A stretch of 64,000 nt of DNA from Marinifilum breve (GCF_003202155.1 NZ_QFLI01000004.1:1-64000), one strand, 5' to 3'; counted from the first letter of the stretch, positions 9,501-18,417 are shown. Numbers and translations: made by a program. The notes: generated by a model from the sequence alone, not told the origin.

Positions 9501-9875
9501 TTCCTTGATAACAGGCACAGGATCTTTTTTGGTAATGATTACAAAATCCTCAACAATTTCGTAGTTTACCGGTGCTTGCTTGCAAATTTCATTCAACACC
9601 TCTTCCAGGCTGGCATCTTGCATATCCAACTGAACTTCGATCTCATCATCTATTTCATTTACATTGTACATGAAATAAGTGCCAGTTTGATTATTCAGAT
9701 CTTCCAATACATCAACCAATGATGTTTTGGCCTGAACACTAACTTGTTGTCCGAGTAGTACAGATGCAGAAAGTTGCAAGCTGCCAACAAGAATTAAAAT
9801 AAAACTTAGCTTCATAACAAGCAGGGTTTTTCTAATGGAAGGTGACATACACCTCCACATAAGGTTTTTTTTCAT
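6570..9875 (-). CDS. SusC/RagA-family TonB-dependent outer-membrane channel
   Basis: 1101 residues. After a signal sequence (about 15-45) comes an STN domain (about 50-115, VSVQAKTSLVDVLEDLNNQTG), which in TonB transducers contacts FecR-type anti-sigma proteins. A carboxypeptidase-like beta domain follows (GKVTDKDGIPLPGVSVVIKG), then the TonB-box-like EEVVVIGYGT, the plug (about 225-340, VLKDAASTAIYGSRGSNGVIII) and a C-terminal beta-barrel ending in an aromatic residue (SFGISANF). It transports a ligand across the outer membrane with TonB energy and probably also signals it. The cognate FecR and sigma genes lie directly upstream, consistent with ligand-induced control. Confidence 0.95.
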   Translation of the reverse strand: MKKNLMWRCMSPSIRKTLLVMKLSFILILVGSLQLSASVLLGQQVSVQAKTSLVDVLEDLNNQTGTYFMYNVNEIDDEIEVQLDMQDASLEEVLNEICKQAPVNYEIVEDFVIITKKDPVPVIKEEQEKKELKGKVTDKDGIPLPGVSVVIKGSSTGVATDIDGNYTLEVEDENAVLIFSFVGMLPQERNYTGQLVLNVELFQDTEGLEEVVVIGYGTITRERSTGATTKVDPVILKNTQNVSYADALIGIVPGMYVEESFSNPDSSPDIILRGIGSISGEVSPLVVVDGVQMPNGFNSSAINSSDIEEISVLKDAASTAIYGSRGSNGVIIINTKRGKKNSKPQVSFNASFGTKRPDKSFRDDIMNASEKLSYEESLGLYPTDDAAAQALLAERRASGNDVDWSNLMLDNEMNQKYDLSIAGGNEKMNYYTSLSYNKVDNIYGSNYERYTASLKFDFEIAKNLTLGLSGTYGNVNNKDRRVTGSPVSNAFLLNPWEEVYDENGDPLRNLSYATNSYGVAYNPLFIRDNTDIKSIRRNVTGNARLTYKPLDWLTLNGNIGGNYNHSKGHNYEKIIIEGGQLTVTNGDNNNVTGTLTASIDKEFDQHSVNVVMGTEFIENEIYSYYGHAKEFLSDAVQIINSAKNIDTQKESKSESGGVSYFTRLNYSYANTYNFTASIRRDGSSRFGDKHKWGNFWALGGSWNIHKNIDKEKSALSTLKLRGSIGTSGNDRIGDFASVSLYDFRESYDGSDVATLNRGDNPELTWEKNKNRNIGLDVGLWRNKLYVTLDFYIRDTYDLINDVQIPLQSGFQNLTSNIGDFRNKGYEISIRSTNFSTKNFMWSTNFNFSYNKSEIRELIEDDRIIELGTVAYKKGNPIASLYLAEWAGVNPETGYNMYVNPDATGADDLLIEYQTNVRTPNESDITASRRVTNKTGNPKYFGGFTNTFRYKNFDASVLISFAGGHYVVNSANHQLRNDVWMNQHKDVNNAWKQAGDQSQLAVRALNYWQPLTRRVDSDYQNSTQFLQDADYVKLKNLTIGYTLDNSLSSKVGIDKLRFYVQAQNLFTITDVDYIDPEYATMGGVGLSSTVLRGYSFGISANF

Positions 9876-9900
9876 AACTTTATGGTCTAGATTAATACTA

Positions 9901-10003
9901 CCATTGACACAATTCTCAATGGTTTGTTATTTGTTAAAACAGGGAATGTGGCCGCATTTCCTGTTTTTTTTATGTGCTTTTGGGTGGCCGCCACAAAAGC
10001 ACA
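9901..10003. promoter_or_regulatory. Three successive hairpins between fecR and susC of locus 1
   Basis: Stems: 9901-9907/9916-9922 (CCATTGA/TCAATGG); an imperfect stem around 9939-9964 (AACAGGGAATG with GCATTTCCTGTT) followed by TTTTTTTT on the plus strand; and 9974-9982/9994-10002 (GTGCTTTTG/CAAAAGCAC). They separate the sigma/anti-sigma genes from the import genes. The best U-tract is on the plus strand, opposite to all neighbouring genes. They may be terminators or leader RNA structure. Confidence 0.5.
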
Positions 10004-10009
10004 ATATCT

Positions 10010-11206
10010 TTATTCAGGTTTCCCTACAATTATTTTATCATCTTTAATGGCAAACTGTACATCTGCCATTTTTTCTATCAATTCAAGTGTAAAGTTCAAG
10101 CTTTTATTTTTCTTGGCTGCACCAGTAAATCTATATTCACGATACTTGTGATTGGTAAAGAAAAATTCAACATTGTACCATCGGCTTAACTGATGGCAAA
10201 TTTCTTCCAATGATTGATCTTTATAACGGAACACTCCATCTTTCCAGGAGGTATACAAAGTTGTATTTACCTTTTCTACCTTAAATCGATTGTCTCCTTT
10301 TTTTACCGTAGCCTGAAATCCTGGCTTCAACAACTCCTTATTGCCCAAACAGCTTAATTCAACACTACCCTCAACCAAAGTAGTTGAGATGTGTTCCTCA
10401 TCATCGTAGGCTGAAACATTAAAGCTGGTTCCCAGCACCTTTATTTCAGTATCGTGAGACTCAATTACAAATGGTTTGCTCGGATTGTGCGTAACCTCAA
10501 AATAAGCTTCTCCAGTCAATTCCACTTTCCTTTTGTTTCCCACAAACTGCACCGGATACCTAAGACTCGATTCCGAGTTCAGCCACACCTTTGTTCCATC
10601 GGCTAATACCAGTGAATATTCTCCTCCTCTTGGAATATCAATCTGATTGTAAAGCACTCTATCCTTGGAGGAAGAAGCATTATCGTATATCAATTCACTG
10701 TCGGCATTTTTTTGAATTAATGTTCCATCCGCTTCAGTAATCAACTCCTTGTCGTTTTCCTCAAGGTTTACTTTTTGTCCATTTTCAAGCGTAAGCACCG
10801 CTTTTTTTGAACCAATGCTCGACACCTCAGCAAAATTGTAATCCTCTCCAAAATCATAATCAGTTCTTACCTGCTCAATCATGAAATAACTTACCGCAAA
10901 TAAAACTACAACTGCAGCAGCATAAGGCAACCAGGTATGTAATCTTCTTACTTTCGATTTCTTTTCAGGCTTCGACAGAGATTTGCTAATGTTCAACCAG
11001 GCATCTTCTTTTTGAATTTTATCCAGATTACTCAAAGCTCCACTCTCTTTAAAAAGAGCCAAATATTTGGCAAACTCATCAGCATTGGCCTCATCTTCTT
11101 TCAGCCACTCCTGAAGCTTCTGAAACCCCTCCTCAGAAATTCTTCCTTGTTGATACTCTTGAATTAGATCTATTATATGTTCTTGCGAAATGTTCATTTT
11201 CCCCAT
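10010..11206 (-). CDS. FecR-family anti-sigma factor
   Basis: 398 residues. A cytoplasmic N-terminal region (residues 1-85, helical, with EYQQGRISEEGFQKLQEWL) is followed by one transmembrane helix (about 91-110, LPYAAAVVVLFAVSYFMI), the periplasmic FecR domain (about 185-285, RGGEYSLVLADGTKVWLNSES) and a C-terminal secretin/TonB-short-N-like DUF4974 domain (about 325-395). It should hold the ECF sigma factor encoded upstream inactive until the SusC STN domain signals. An alternative ATG three codons in (11197) is possible. Confidence 0.92.
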   Translation of the reverse strand: MGKMNISQEHIIDLIQEYQQGRISEEGFQKLQEWLKEDEANADEFAKYLALFKESGALSNLDKIQKEDAWLNISKSLSKPEKKSKVRRLHTWLPYAAAVVVLFAVSYFMIEQVRTDYDFGEDYNFAEVSSIGSKKAVLTLENGQKVNLEENDKELITEADGTLIQKNADSELIYDNASSSKDRVLYNQIDIPRGGEYSLVLADGTKVWLNSESSLRYPVQFVGNKRKVELTGEAYFEVTHNPSKPFVIESHDTEIKVLGTSFNVSAYDDEEHISTTLVEGSVELSCLGNKELLKPGFQATVKKGDNRFKVEKVNTTLYTSWKDGVFRYKDQSLEEICHQLSRWYNVEFFFTNHKYREYRFTGAAKKNKSLNFTLELIEKMADVQFAIKDDKIIVGKPE

Positions 11207-11439
11207 TGTTTATAGATATAAGTGTGTTTTTTGAAAACGGGTGACAAGTTTTTTCTACTTTTTTTAAAATATCTTTTAAGGTAAAGAACAATTGACAATT
11301 AGTAATGAATAATGAGTAATTAAATAATAAAAGCATTCAGCAAACAGCTTTCAGCTCCAAGCTAAACAGGAGTAAAAAAAAGTATACAGCAAATATTTTG
11401 AAATTTGAATAATAACACGGTGCGCAACTTTTTTCTGTC

Positions 11440-11516
11440 TTCCTGAACGTAGTTTTCGAAGTGAAGGATCTGTTCAATTGGATCGAGATCCCTCCCCTAA
11501 CGGGATCGGAATGACT
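11440..11516. repeat. Candidate dispersed intergenic repeat
   Basis: The stretch (CCTGAACGTAG... GTGAAGGATCTG... GGATCGAGATCCCTCCCC... GGATCGGAATGAC) looks like the repeated 'TGAACG...GAAGGATCT...GGAATGAC' intergenic element seen in many Bacteroidota genomes. Only one copy is in this window, so repeat status is inferred from recall. Confidence 0.35.
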
Positions 11517-11526
11517 GCAAAATGGA

Positions 11527-11589
11527 AATGAGTAATGAGTAATGAGTAATGAGTAATGAGTAATGAGTAATGAGTAATGAGTAATGAGT
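11527..11589. repeat. Heptanucleotide tandem array (AATGAGT)9
   Basis: Nine perfect consecutive copies of the 7-mer AATGAGT. Degenerate copies occur near 11305-11325. Confidence 0.95.
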
Positions 11590-11622
11590 ATGCAAAGTTC
11601 GGAACTCATACATACTTTGGCA

Positions 11623-11675
<53 letters not shown>

Positions 11676-11686
11676 GCAGCTACCCG

Positions 11687-11717
11687 CTGATAACTGATAA
11701 CTGATAACTGATAACTG
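11687..11717. repeat. Heptanucleotide tandem array (AACTGAT), about 4.4 copies
   Basis: Three full copies (11692-11712) flanked by partial copies, ending 1 bp before the stop codon of the sigma-factor gene. This is the third different 7-mer array in under 200 bp. Confidence 0.9.
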
Positions 11718-11718
11718 T

Positions 11719-12270
11719 TTACGGTAGTAGAATCATCACCAATATATCCAAATTACTGCGCAATTGTTTTAATGCACGCTTGTAATGGGTTTTTACGGTA
11801 TTGATGGAAATGTCCATATCCTCAGCAACCTCGGCATATTTCATTTTGTCGAAAGCAATTGCTTCAAATACGGCTTTACATTGGGCAGGCAATTCAGCGA
11901 TTTCCTTGTAGAGATTTTCTGTGCGTTCTTCGAGTTGTTCTGATTCGTAATTGTCCTCAATAATATCGTAAGCCTTGTTTTCTACTTCTTCAAAACGAAA
12001 GCGACTGTCTTTTTTGATTTGATTAATGGAGTTGTTGCGAACAATGCTAAACAGGTAAGATTTTATGGAGCCGGTAAATTCAATCATCCTCTCTTTTTCC
12101 CACAAATTGATGAAAGCTTCCTGTACAATGTCTTCTGCTTTCTCGTAGGAATCGAAATATTTATAGGCAAATACACAGAGTGGCGTATAGTACAAATCGA
12201 ACAACATGCGAAGACCAGATTGATCTCCATTCTTGAATTTTTGAATGATATCTTGTTCGTGTTGCTCCAT
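11719..12270 (-). CDS. ECF RNA polymerase sigma factor (FecI-like)
   Basis: 183 residues. Region 2 (about 20-90) contains AYKYFDSYEKAEDIVQEAFINLWEK and the promoter-melting segment SYLFSIVRNNSIN. Region 4 (about 125-178) carries the helix-turn-helix KMKYAEVAEDMDISINTVKTHYKRAL. Family knowledge: Bacteroidota sigma factors of this type recruit polymerase to the adjacent SusCD promoter when released by FecR. The cognate FecR is the next gene downstream, after an unusually long 512-bp repeat-filled gap. Confidence 0.93.
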   Translation of the reverse strand: MEQHEQDIIQKFKNGDQSGLRMLFDLYYTPLCVFAYKYFDSYEKAEDIVQEAFINLWEKERMIEFTGSIKSYLFSIVRNNSINQIKKDSRFRFEEVENKAYDIIEDNYESEQLEERTENLYKEIAELPAQCKAVFEAIAFDKMKYAEVAEDMDISINTVKTHYKRALKQLRSNLDILVMILLP

Positions 12271-12927
12271 ATTTACTGCGGTAAAAGTAAAAAAGCTTGT
12301 GGAAAATACAAAAGGTCATTAAATGCAAGCTATGTCAAAACATGCCAATTGAATGAGAATATCGAAATTTCTTTTCACTCCTGAAAAGAAATCAAAGGAA
12401 ATATTTACAGAGTTAAACTTTTCAAAATTTGGCATTTCATTTTAAGCTTGCGCAATAAATTGCATAACGTTCCGCAACATTTTGCGGAATGTACAATTAA
12501 AACGCTGATAAGGGAGGCAAGGTTAATGCATAAAGTGAAACTCAATCTTGCAAAGCTTACCAATCCTTTTAATGGTCGTTTTAAAAGAAATTCTTCAAAA
12601 CCGAAATTCCAAATAAATGATCCTATAATTCAAAACGTTACCTATTCGAAATCTAAACTTGAGAAAGAATGCTAGAGCAGAAAAATCACCTTATAATTTG
12701 ATGTCAGTCAATTCCATTCTACGACCAAAAACACCAATTTTCACATACTTGACTGAAGCTTACAACTTATCTTATATCAAAATACTAACTATAAATAGAC
12801 TTTTTCTAAAGACCTCTTATACAATAAAAAAACTGCGTCCCCAAATAAATGGGAACGCAGCTTAAATTAACCACTAAAAAATATCTCTAACTAGATATTG
12901 GTTTTCCAACAACAAAAAATTATCTGC
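12271..12927. other. Intergenic region between loci 1 and 2
   Basis: No gene supported; short plus-strand frames here have no recognisable features. An 8-bp inverted repeat (TTCCGCAA-catt-TTGCGGAA, 12470-12489) sits in a cluster of TTGC/GCAA motifs (12448-12490), about 200 bp upstream of the sigma gene. The terminator of locus 2 lies at 12825-12860. Confidence 0.5.
12825..12860 (-). terminator. Rho-independent terminator of locus 2
   Basis: A 10-bp stem with one mismatch (12833-12842 with 12851-12860) is followed on the minus strand by a run of seven or more U, 68 bp after the stop of the FISUMP gene. Confidence 0.75.
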
Positions 12928-14277
12928 TTATTTATCCTTTACCAAACGAACGTACATTCTGTATGTACTTGATTTAGTATTACCACGATTTACACCGGTT
13001 TTTGTTCCTGAAAAAGCTCTATTCCAATATTTTTTTCCGAACATATTTTGCATTGATGAGTTAGTCCAGAAGTAAGTATAAGCACCTTCACCTTTATCTT
13101 CCAATACTTTATTATATCCACCTGGTTTGATATTTAATTTGAACTCATCAGTTGGAGCTGGCTCATTTGTCCAACCTGCATCTGTTGATAAGAATTTATG
13201 CAAGGTATTTCCTCTATACCCTGTAAATTCAGCATCACTTTCTAACATTCCGCTCAATTTTTCAAGCTCTTGCCATTCTTCATCTGTAGCAACATGCCAC
13301 CCCTCTGGTGCAATATCATCCAAGATAGCCGCTGAATACATCACACCATACTTTGCATAGTTTTCATGAGCTTTAGCTTCCTCTATTGTTGGCATTACAA
13401 AATCAGACTGTCCAATAGCACCTACAATTGGTTTTCCATATACTGAGCATTTTTTCTCATCAGCATCAGGATCTGTAAAAAATGGAAGATATGCAAAGTT
13501 TTCTGCCAACCAGGTAGTACCATTAATTTCAACAGTCTTGTATTCATGATTATCTCTGGAATCTACAAATGTACCTTCACGAACATAAATTTCACCATCA
13601 ATCATTTGTGTTGTGTACTCAACGATATCACTATCTATTTTTCCACCAAACTCGTCTTTACTTACAACCTTAATTTTATAATCTGTATAACCTTCAAGTG
13701 CAGTGATTCTATATTCAGTTCCAACAATATCAGCTTTTACCAAATCAGCATCAGCAAATTCATCATTCTTAGTGACATATAAGTCATAAACAACAGCATC
13801 ACCATCAGCATCTTCACTTGTCGACCATTTAACAATCATTGTTAAATCATCGGATACAAGCTCTTCAACTTGTCCTGTAATTTCAGGTTTTGCAGGCACA
13901 GCATTTACAGTTGTGAATTTATTTACATCACCTTCTGCAACACCACCTTCTGTATCATAAGCAACAACTTTCCAAAAGTACTGAGTATGACCTTTTAAAT
14001 TAGCCTTATATGAATTTGTTTTTTGAGCTTTAGATTTTATATCTGCATCAGTTAAAGTCTCTGATTCTCCGATATAAACATCATAAGTTACCTCATCACC
14101 ATCTGGATCTTCACTTTTATTCCAGGTTAAAGTTACATCAGTAGCTACACCTTCGGCATTTACGAAATTTGTTTCAATACCAGGTGTTGTTGGCATTTCG
14201 TTTTTATCATCATCAGAACATGATACCATGCTTACCATTCCTAGTGATACAAGTGCTACTTTTAATAAATTTTTCAT
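12928..14277 (-). CDS. Surface lipoprotein with fibronectin-like repeats and C-terminal FISUMP domain
   Basis: 449 residues from ATG 14277 (another in-frame ATG four codons upstream, at 14289, gives MLIF first). Lipoprotein signal MKNLLKVALVSLGMVSMVSC. Two fibronectin-III-like modules (about 35-120 and 130-220) share the 'WNKSEDPDGDEVTYDVYIGES' / 'WSTSEDADGDAVVYDLYV' pattern. The C-terminal part (about 230-449) matches the FISUMP domain: VEINGTTWLAENFAY, YGVMYSAA, APEGWHVATDEEWQELE, and YRMYVRLVKDK at the end. Likely a surface-exposed binding protein associated with the SusCD-2 complex. Last gene of the operon. Confidence 0.8.
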   Translation of the reverse strand: MKNLLKVALVSLGMVSMVSCSDDDKNEMPTTPGIETNFVNAEGVATDVTLTWNKSEDPDGDEVTYDVYIGESETLTDADIKSKAQKTNSYKANLKGHTQYFWKVVAYDTEGGVAEGDVNKFTTVNAVPAKPEITGQVEELVSDDLTMIVKWSTSEDADGDAVVYDLYVTKNDEFADADLVKADIVGTEYRITALEGYTDYKIKVVSKDEFGGKIDSDIVEYTTQMIDGEIYVREGTFVDSRDNHEYKTVEINGTTWLAENFAYLPFFTDPDADEKKCSVYGKPIVGAIGQSDFVMPTIEEAKAHENYAKYGVMYSAAILDDIAPEGWHVATDEEWQELEKLSGMLESDAEFTGYRGNTLHKFLSTDAGWTNEPAPTDEFKLNIKPGGYNKVLEDKGEGAYTYFWTNSSMQNMFGKKYWNRAFSGTKTGVNRGNTKSSTYRMYVRLVKDK

Positions 14278-14407
14278 AAAAATTAACATTAAAGGGTTAA
14301 AACAAGGTATAAGCTCCTACTTCAGAGGAAATCATTATACCTTGAAGACAATTATTTTTAAATAAAATTCTTTTCTTTTTTCTATTTTGGGATTAATAAT
14401 TACAACA

Positions 14408-15805
14408 CTAATAAAGTCTTGTAATAAAAAAGTCATCAGGATTATCCAGGGAAATAAAATCCCAATCAATTTGATTTGCTTCTATTATCAGTCGTATAAA
14501 CCAACCGCCATCATTACACAAATAGTCAACAAATTCATTGAACTCAGAATTATTTTTAATGGAGTTTCCTACTGAAGGATCTTCATCATCTTTTGTGCAA
14601 AATTCGCCAACAACTCTTTTCATTTTAAGCCTATCTCCCGATATCTTGGTAAATTCAAGGGGTACAAAATAGAAATAGAATTGATTGTGCTCTTCGAATG
14701 AAAATAGTAAGCCTTCTCCCATATGTTTACCAAAATCGTAATCCTGAAGGTTTGATTGATCCAGAATCGGATTTCCCTCCTCATCAAATTTTGGAATTCG
14801 CTGTTTGTAATCGGTTACTACTACAACGCTTTTAATTACAGGATTTGCTTTTTTCATACTTATGTATTTGTCCCACACTAATCCATTACTTCTTTTTAGC
14901 TTAAGACTGTAATGGTTCATGAATTCGTCAAATACACCTGGGATAGAAAACACGGGTAACTTTGAACTATATATATAACCCTGTAGGTCAGAATTTACCA
15001 ACTCATATCTTTTCTTATCAACATTATAAGAAAAATCTTGAATTTTTGAATCATCTATCTGAATCGGGCTACTTAACCCCATGCCATCATGATGGAAGTA
15101 TAGCATTTTTCTACCACTATAATATTCTCCTTTATAATTATAGTTATAGTCTCCTGCTGCTGCTAATGAACTCAAATCCAATCCTATTAAAACAGGATTT
15201 TCCTCACTCGCTCCTAAACCCGATGTAATTGCCAAGTTCATATAGCGAGCTGTCTTTTGTTGACCTAGACGTTTGATATTTTCGTCCACTTCATCGAAAC
15301 TTGAAATGTCTCTTTCTGCCTTTTTTAGTATTAAAGTGCCCTCATAAACTTTTCCTTTTAGAATAATTTCCGTTTGATCTTCAGAAACTGAGACAAAGTT
15401 AAACTCTATATCGCCACCGAATCCATCTGGCGCATCTCCTGAAGGATAGCTTAAGGCTGTTAGGTTCTCATTAAAGGTGTTGAAAATTAATTCCAAATCA
15501 GCTTCAGCTTTTATTGTATATTCACTTTTGACAGGATCATCGATGAACTTAGAGGTCAAACTCACGGTATTATCTTCACCAAAAACCGCTACATTATAAC
15601 CAACATATTCTATCTTGGAATCAATATAGTAAGTCATTTTCCAGCCAAACTCAGAGCCGACTAAGATTTCTTTATATTCCTTGATTGTAGAACGAATTCT
15701 TTCATCAGGTAATTGGTCGAATTTGTTCTCAAAATCATCATTATCACATGCTGTAAATCCAGCTGTAATAAGAACAAACAGTATGATATATTTAATTTTA
15801 ATCAT
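14408..15805 (-). CDS. DUF4302-like lipoprotein
   Basis: 465 residues from ATG 15805, chosen because it gives a proper lipoprotein signal (MIKIKYIILFVLITAGFTAC); a start nine codons upstream (15832) would add MKCGIKKEE before the signal. The mature N-terminus FDQLPDERIRSTIKEYKEIL...GWKMTYYID follows the DUF4302 pattern of lipoproteins in SusCD loci. No catalytic motif seen; probably an accessory surface lipoprotein of the import complex. It lies upstream of the FISUMP gene and downstream of the metallohydrolase. Confidence 0.72.
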   Translation of the reverse strand: MIKIKYIILFVLITAGFTACDNDDFENKFDQLPDERIRSTIKEYKEILVGSEFGWKMTYYIDSKIEYVGYNVAVFGEDNTVSLTSKFIDDPVKSEYTIKAEADLELIFNTFNENLTALSYPSGDAPDGFGGDIEFNFVSVSEDQTEIILKGKVYEGTLILKKAERDISSFDEVDENIKRLGQQKTARYMNLAITSGLGASEENPVLIGLDLSSLAAAGDYNYNYKGEYYSGRKMLYFHHDGMGLSSPIQIDDSKIQDFSYNVDKKRYELVNSDLQGYIYSSKLPVFSIPGVFDEFMNHYSLKLKRSNGLVWDKYISMKKANPVIKSVVVVTDYKQRIPKFDEEGNPILDQSNLQDYDFGKHMGEGLLFSFEEHNQFYFYFVPLEFTKISGDRLKMKRVVGEFCTKDDEDPSVGNSIKNNSEFNEFVDYLCNDGGWFIRLIIEANQIDWDFISLDNPDDFFITRLY

Positions 15806-15847
15806 TTCTTCTTTTTTTATTCCACATTTCAATTGACAGGCTTATGA

Positions 15848-16849
15848 TTACTCTTCATAATCAAGGATAAATTTATTTGTAGCAGCTTCTATTCTAGCTT
15901 GAAGTCGAAATAAATCTATCCCCCATTCCTTCTCATAATACTCCGTAACAATATCTATTTTACTCAACATCTTCGATAAACCTATAGGTCCAGATTGATT
16001 CTGCTGTAAGGTTAACGAGCCATCTTCTTTTTGTACTGTAGCTATGCCAAACATGTACAATTTCAACTGAAAATCTGAAAGCAACATCTTAACAATGTTT
16101 CCTGTAACCAAGCCATTTTCATCCTTTTCAGGCACATCTCTACTGATAGGAACATTACTATTTTGAGATTCAGATAAAATGGTAGCAACAATTTCAACAA
16201 AATCTTCATGATCATTCGACATGCTATAAGGAGTAATAAAACCTAAACTATTTGCTGAATAATCATTGTGATTGTACCAGGCACCCGTATACAATCCTTT
16301 AGAAATTTCCTTAAATTTAACCGGGTAGTGAATTTTCTGATGCAATATATGAGCAAACTCATGGTGCATGGTGTGAAAAGCTTTTGATAATTTATCAGCT
16401 TCAAGATGTTTTAAATTATCGACATCAAAAACGGTTACCTTTCTTCCACCTTCCGCTAACCCCAGAGTCATGGTTCCATCGTCGTTATATTGTGGAGTTC
16501 CAACCAAGTAAATCAACTTTGGTACATAAGTTTTTATAAATTCTTCTCCTCCTTCTGCCTCGTATGGTTGAATCCAGGTTTTATATAAAGCTTGTAAGAA
16601 TTGTTCAGCCTTCTCTTTTCTTGGAGGGGTAACATGAAAGTTGTTGTCAACCTCACCATCTTCCCACTTCCATTTTATTTCCATATTATAAGGCAATGTA
16701 AAAGTTTCATAAATCCATTTATCAAACTCACTTTCATGAACCTCATCAACATAAACAACCGTTTCTTCACGCATATCTTCTTCCTTTTCGCAGGAAATAA
16801 GTGCAAAAAGAGATAAAATAAAGATAATTTTTATTGTAATATTTTTCAT
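15848..16849 (-). CDS. Zinc metallohydrolase lipoprotein of a SusCD locus
   Basis: 333 residues. Lipoprotein signal ending ALISC (Cys20). The zinc-protease motif HEFAH lies at His163-Glu164-His167 (in HTMHHEFAHILHQK), with a further His170, and an Asp/Glu-rich stretch about 50 residues on (NDHEDFVEIVATIL) that could supply the third ligand. This matches the family described as substrate-import-associated zinc metallohydrolase lipoproteins, encoded beside SusC/SusD. It probably cleaves a protein or peptide at the cell surface before uptake. It lies 10 bp downstream of the SusD gene. Confidence 0.85.
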   Translation of the reverse strand: MKNITIKIIFILSLFALISCEKEEDMREETVVYVDEVHESEFDKWIYETFTLPYNMEIKWKWEDGEVDNNFHVTPPRKEKAEQFLQALYKTWIQPYEAEGGEEFIKTYVPKLIYLVGTPQYNDDGTMTLGLAEGGRKVTVFDVDNLKHLEADKLSKAFHTMHHEFAHILHQKIHYPVKFKEISKGLYTGAWYNHNDYSANSLGFITPYSMSNDHEDFVEIVATILSESQNSNVPISRDVPEKDENGLVTGNIVKMLLSDFQLKLYMFGIATVQKEDGSLTLQQNQSGPIGLSKMLSKIDIVTEYYEKEWGIDLFRLQARIEAATNKFILDYEE

Positions 16850-16859
16850 GATTAGATTA

Positions 16860-18404
16860 TTATCTTGGGTTAGCTTCTATACCTTGTGCCTGAGCATTCA
16901 AAGGTATTTGTAATTGTTTCCTTAAATCATTCTCACTTAAAGATGTTAAATCTCCATTAACTGAGTAATGACGTATTTTTGTATTAAACCTTTTATGATC
17001 GAACCAGCGCATACCTGTGTAATAATACTCCTTACGTCTTAAATCATACAAGCAATTCAAGTAAACTCTTTTTGTTTCATCTATAGAATAAAACGGATTC
17101 AATCCATAATCATAAACAGAACCAATTTTATAGACTTTTTCCATCTTCTCATAAGTAAAGTCGTGTTTAACTGGATCATAAACCTTAATTCTCTTGCTCA
17201 AATATGCATTCATGTCCGATTTAACTTGCTCATAATTACCCTGCATGATATTAGCTTCTATTCTCAATAATAAAGCTTCTTCCATATCAACAAGAACATT
17301 CATGATCATATAGTAACCAATATCACTATTCAATCCATCTTTTTCTGTATGATATCCCCACTTTACCATGAAAATATCAGGATCACCTCCGTATAAATCC
17401 CAAATCCATTCACCATGAGCAAAGTTTTTATTGAAGTATTCATGTTTCTGTCCATACAGCTCACTATGAGCCTTATCAAATATCTTATTGAACATTTCCA
17501 ATGACATGCCATATTGATATGTACCATACAAATACACAAACCAACTACTATATTGAGGTGCTACCAATAAATTTGTTTCTTCATCAGTTTTGCCCCACTC
17601 AATAATGGCTTCATTAATATCCATATTGCTATACTTTCCATTCAAATCACGCAAAGATTCAGCAGGATTTCCACCAATTACCATATTTGTATGTTCCAAT
17701 ACTTTATCAAATTCACCTTTTACACTGTAAAAACGAGCGGCAAATGTATGGGCAGCTTTAAAATTCCAGTGTAATGATTTATTACCATATACATTATCAT
17801 TAATGTACTTTAAACCTTCAGTAATGTCCTTTTCTAAATTTTCATAAACTGAAGCAACAGTTCCTCTTTCATATTTTGTAAGTACATTGGTTTCTGATTT
17901 GGTTACATATGGAATACCTAAATCTGCAGCAGCTGTAGTGGGATTATAACTCACACTCCAAAGGTTTACCAGCATAAAATGACAATATGCTCTAGCAATT
18001 AATGCCTCTCCATAGAATGGTTTAACCTCATCAGGAATTATTCCATCAACCTTACTATTTTCAATTGCATCCAAAGCATGATTTGCCTGCTTTATTGCAG
18101 AATAACATCCATTCCAATATGCATCAGGAGTGTCCTGAGAAGTTAATCTAAAATCAGTCCAATGGTATGCATCACTGTTAATTACATTCTTCCTGGCACT
18201 TTTACCTTTATCTGTAGCATTATCGCTCATCGCATAACAAAACATGGCATGATTTTGATCTGGATAAGCTTGGGTCAATAATTCTCCAATTTTCTCAGGA
18301 GAATCAATAACTGTTCTATCATCAGGCATTTCATCCAAAAACTCATTACAAGATGTAAATCCGAATAGATAAAGTGCCAATACTATTTTTATATAATTTC
18401 TCAT
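16860..18404 (-). CDS. SusD/RagB-family substrate-binding lipoprotein (locus 2)
   Basis: 514 residues. Signal MRNYIKIVLALYLFGFTSC with Cys19, then NEFLDEMPDDRTVIDSPEKI and the SusD helical core (EALIARAYCHFMLVNLWSVSY). The C-terminal hallmark is YDLRRKEYYYTGMRWFDHKRF ... QIPLNAQAQGIEANPR. It captures ligand at the SusC lid. It lies 13 bp after the SusC stop. The ligand is unknown, but neighbouring lipoproteins include a metallopeptidase-like enzyme. Confidence 0.95.
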   Translation of the reverse strand: MRNYIKIVLALYLFGFTSCNEFLDEMPDDRTVIDSPEKIGELLTQAYPDQNHAMFCYAMSDNATDKGKSARKNVINSDAYHWTDFRLTSQDTPDAYWNGCYSAIKQANHALDAIENSKVDGIIPDEVKPFYGEALIARAYCHFMLVNLWSVSYNPTTAAADLGIPYVTKSETNVLTKYERGTVASVYENLEKDITEGLKYINDNVYGNKSLHWNFKAAHTFAARFYSVKGEFDKVLEHTNMVIGGNPAESLRDLNGKYSNMDINEAIIEWGKTDEETNLLVAPQYSSWFVYLYGTYQYGMSLEMFNKIFDKAHSELYGQKHEYFNKNFAHGEWIWDLYGGDPDIFMVKWGYHTEKDGLNSDIGYYMIMNVLVDMEEALLLRIEANIMQGNYEQVKSDMNAYLSKRIKVYDPVKHDFTYEKMEKVYKIGSVYDYGLNPFYSIDETKRVYLNCLYDLRRKEYYYTGMRWFDHKRFNTKIRHYSVNGDLTSLSENDLRKQLQIPLNAQAQGIEANPR

Positions 18405-18417
18405 TAGATTTTCTCTA

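Noticed and set aside
11337-11609. Minus-strand open frame with LLITHYS repeats
   Set aside because: It is a translation of the (AATGAGT)9 array; a 7-bp period gives a 7-residue repeat in any frame without stops. No other coding signs.
12448-12865. Two overlapping plus-strand open frames of 75 and 68 codons
   Set aside because: No signal, domain or promoter; residue composition looks like random AT-rich sequence, and the second runs into the minus-strand terminator of locus 2.
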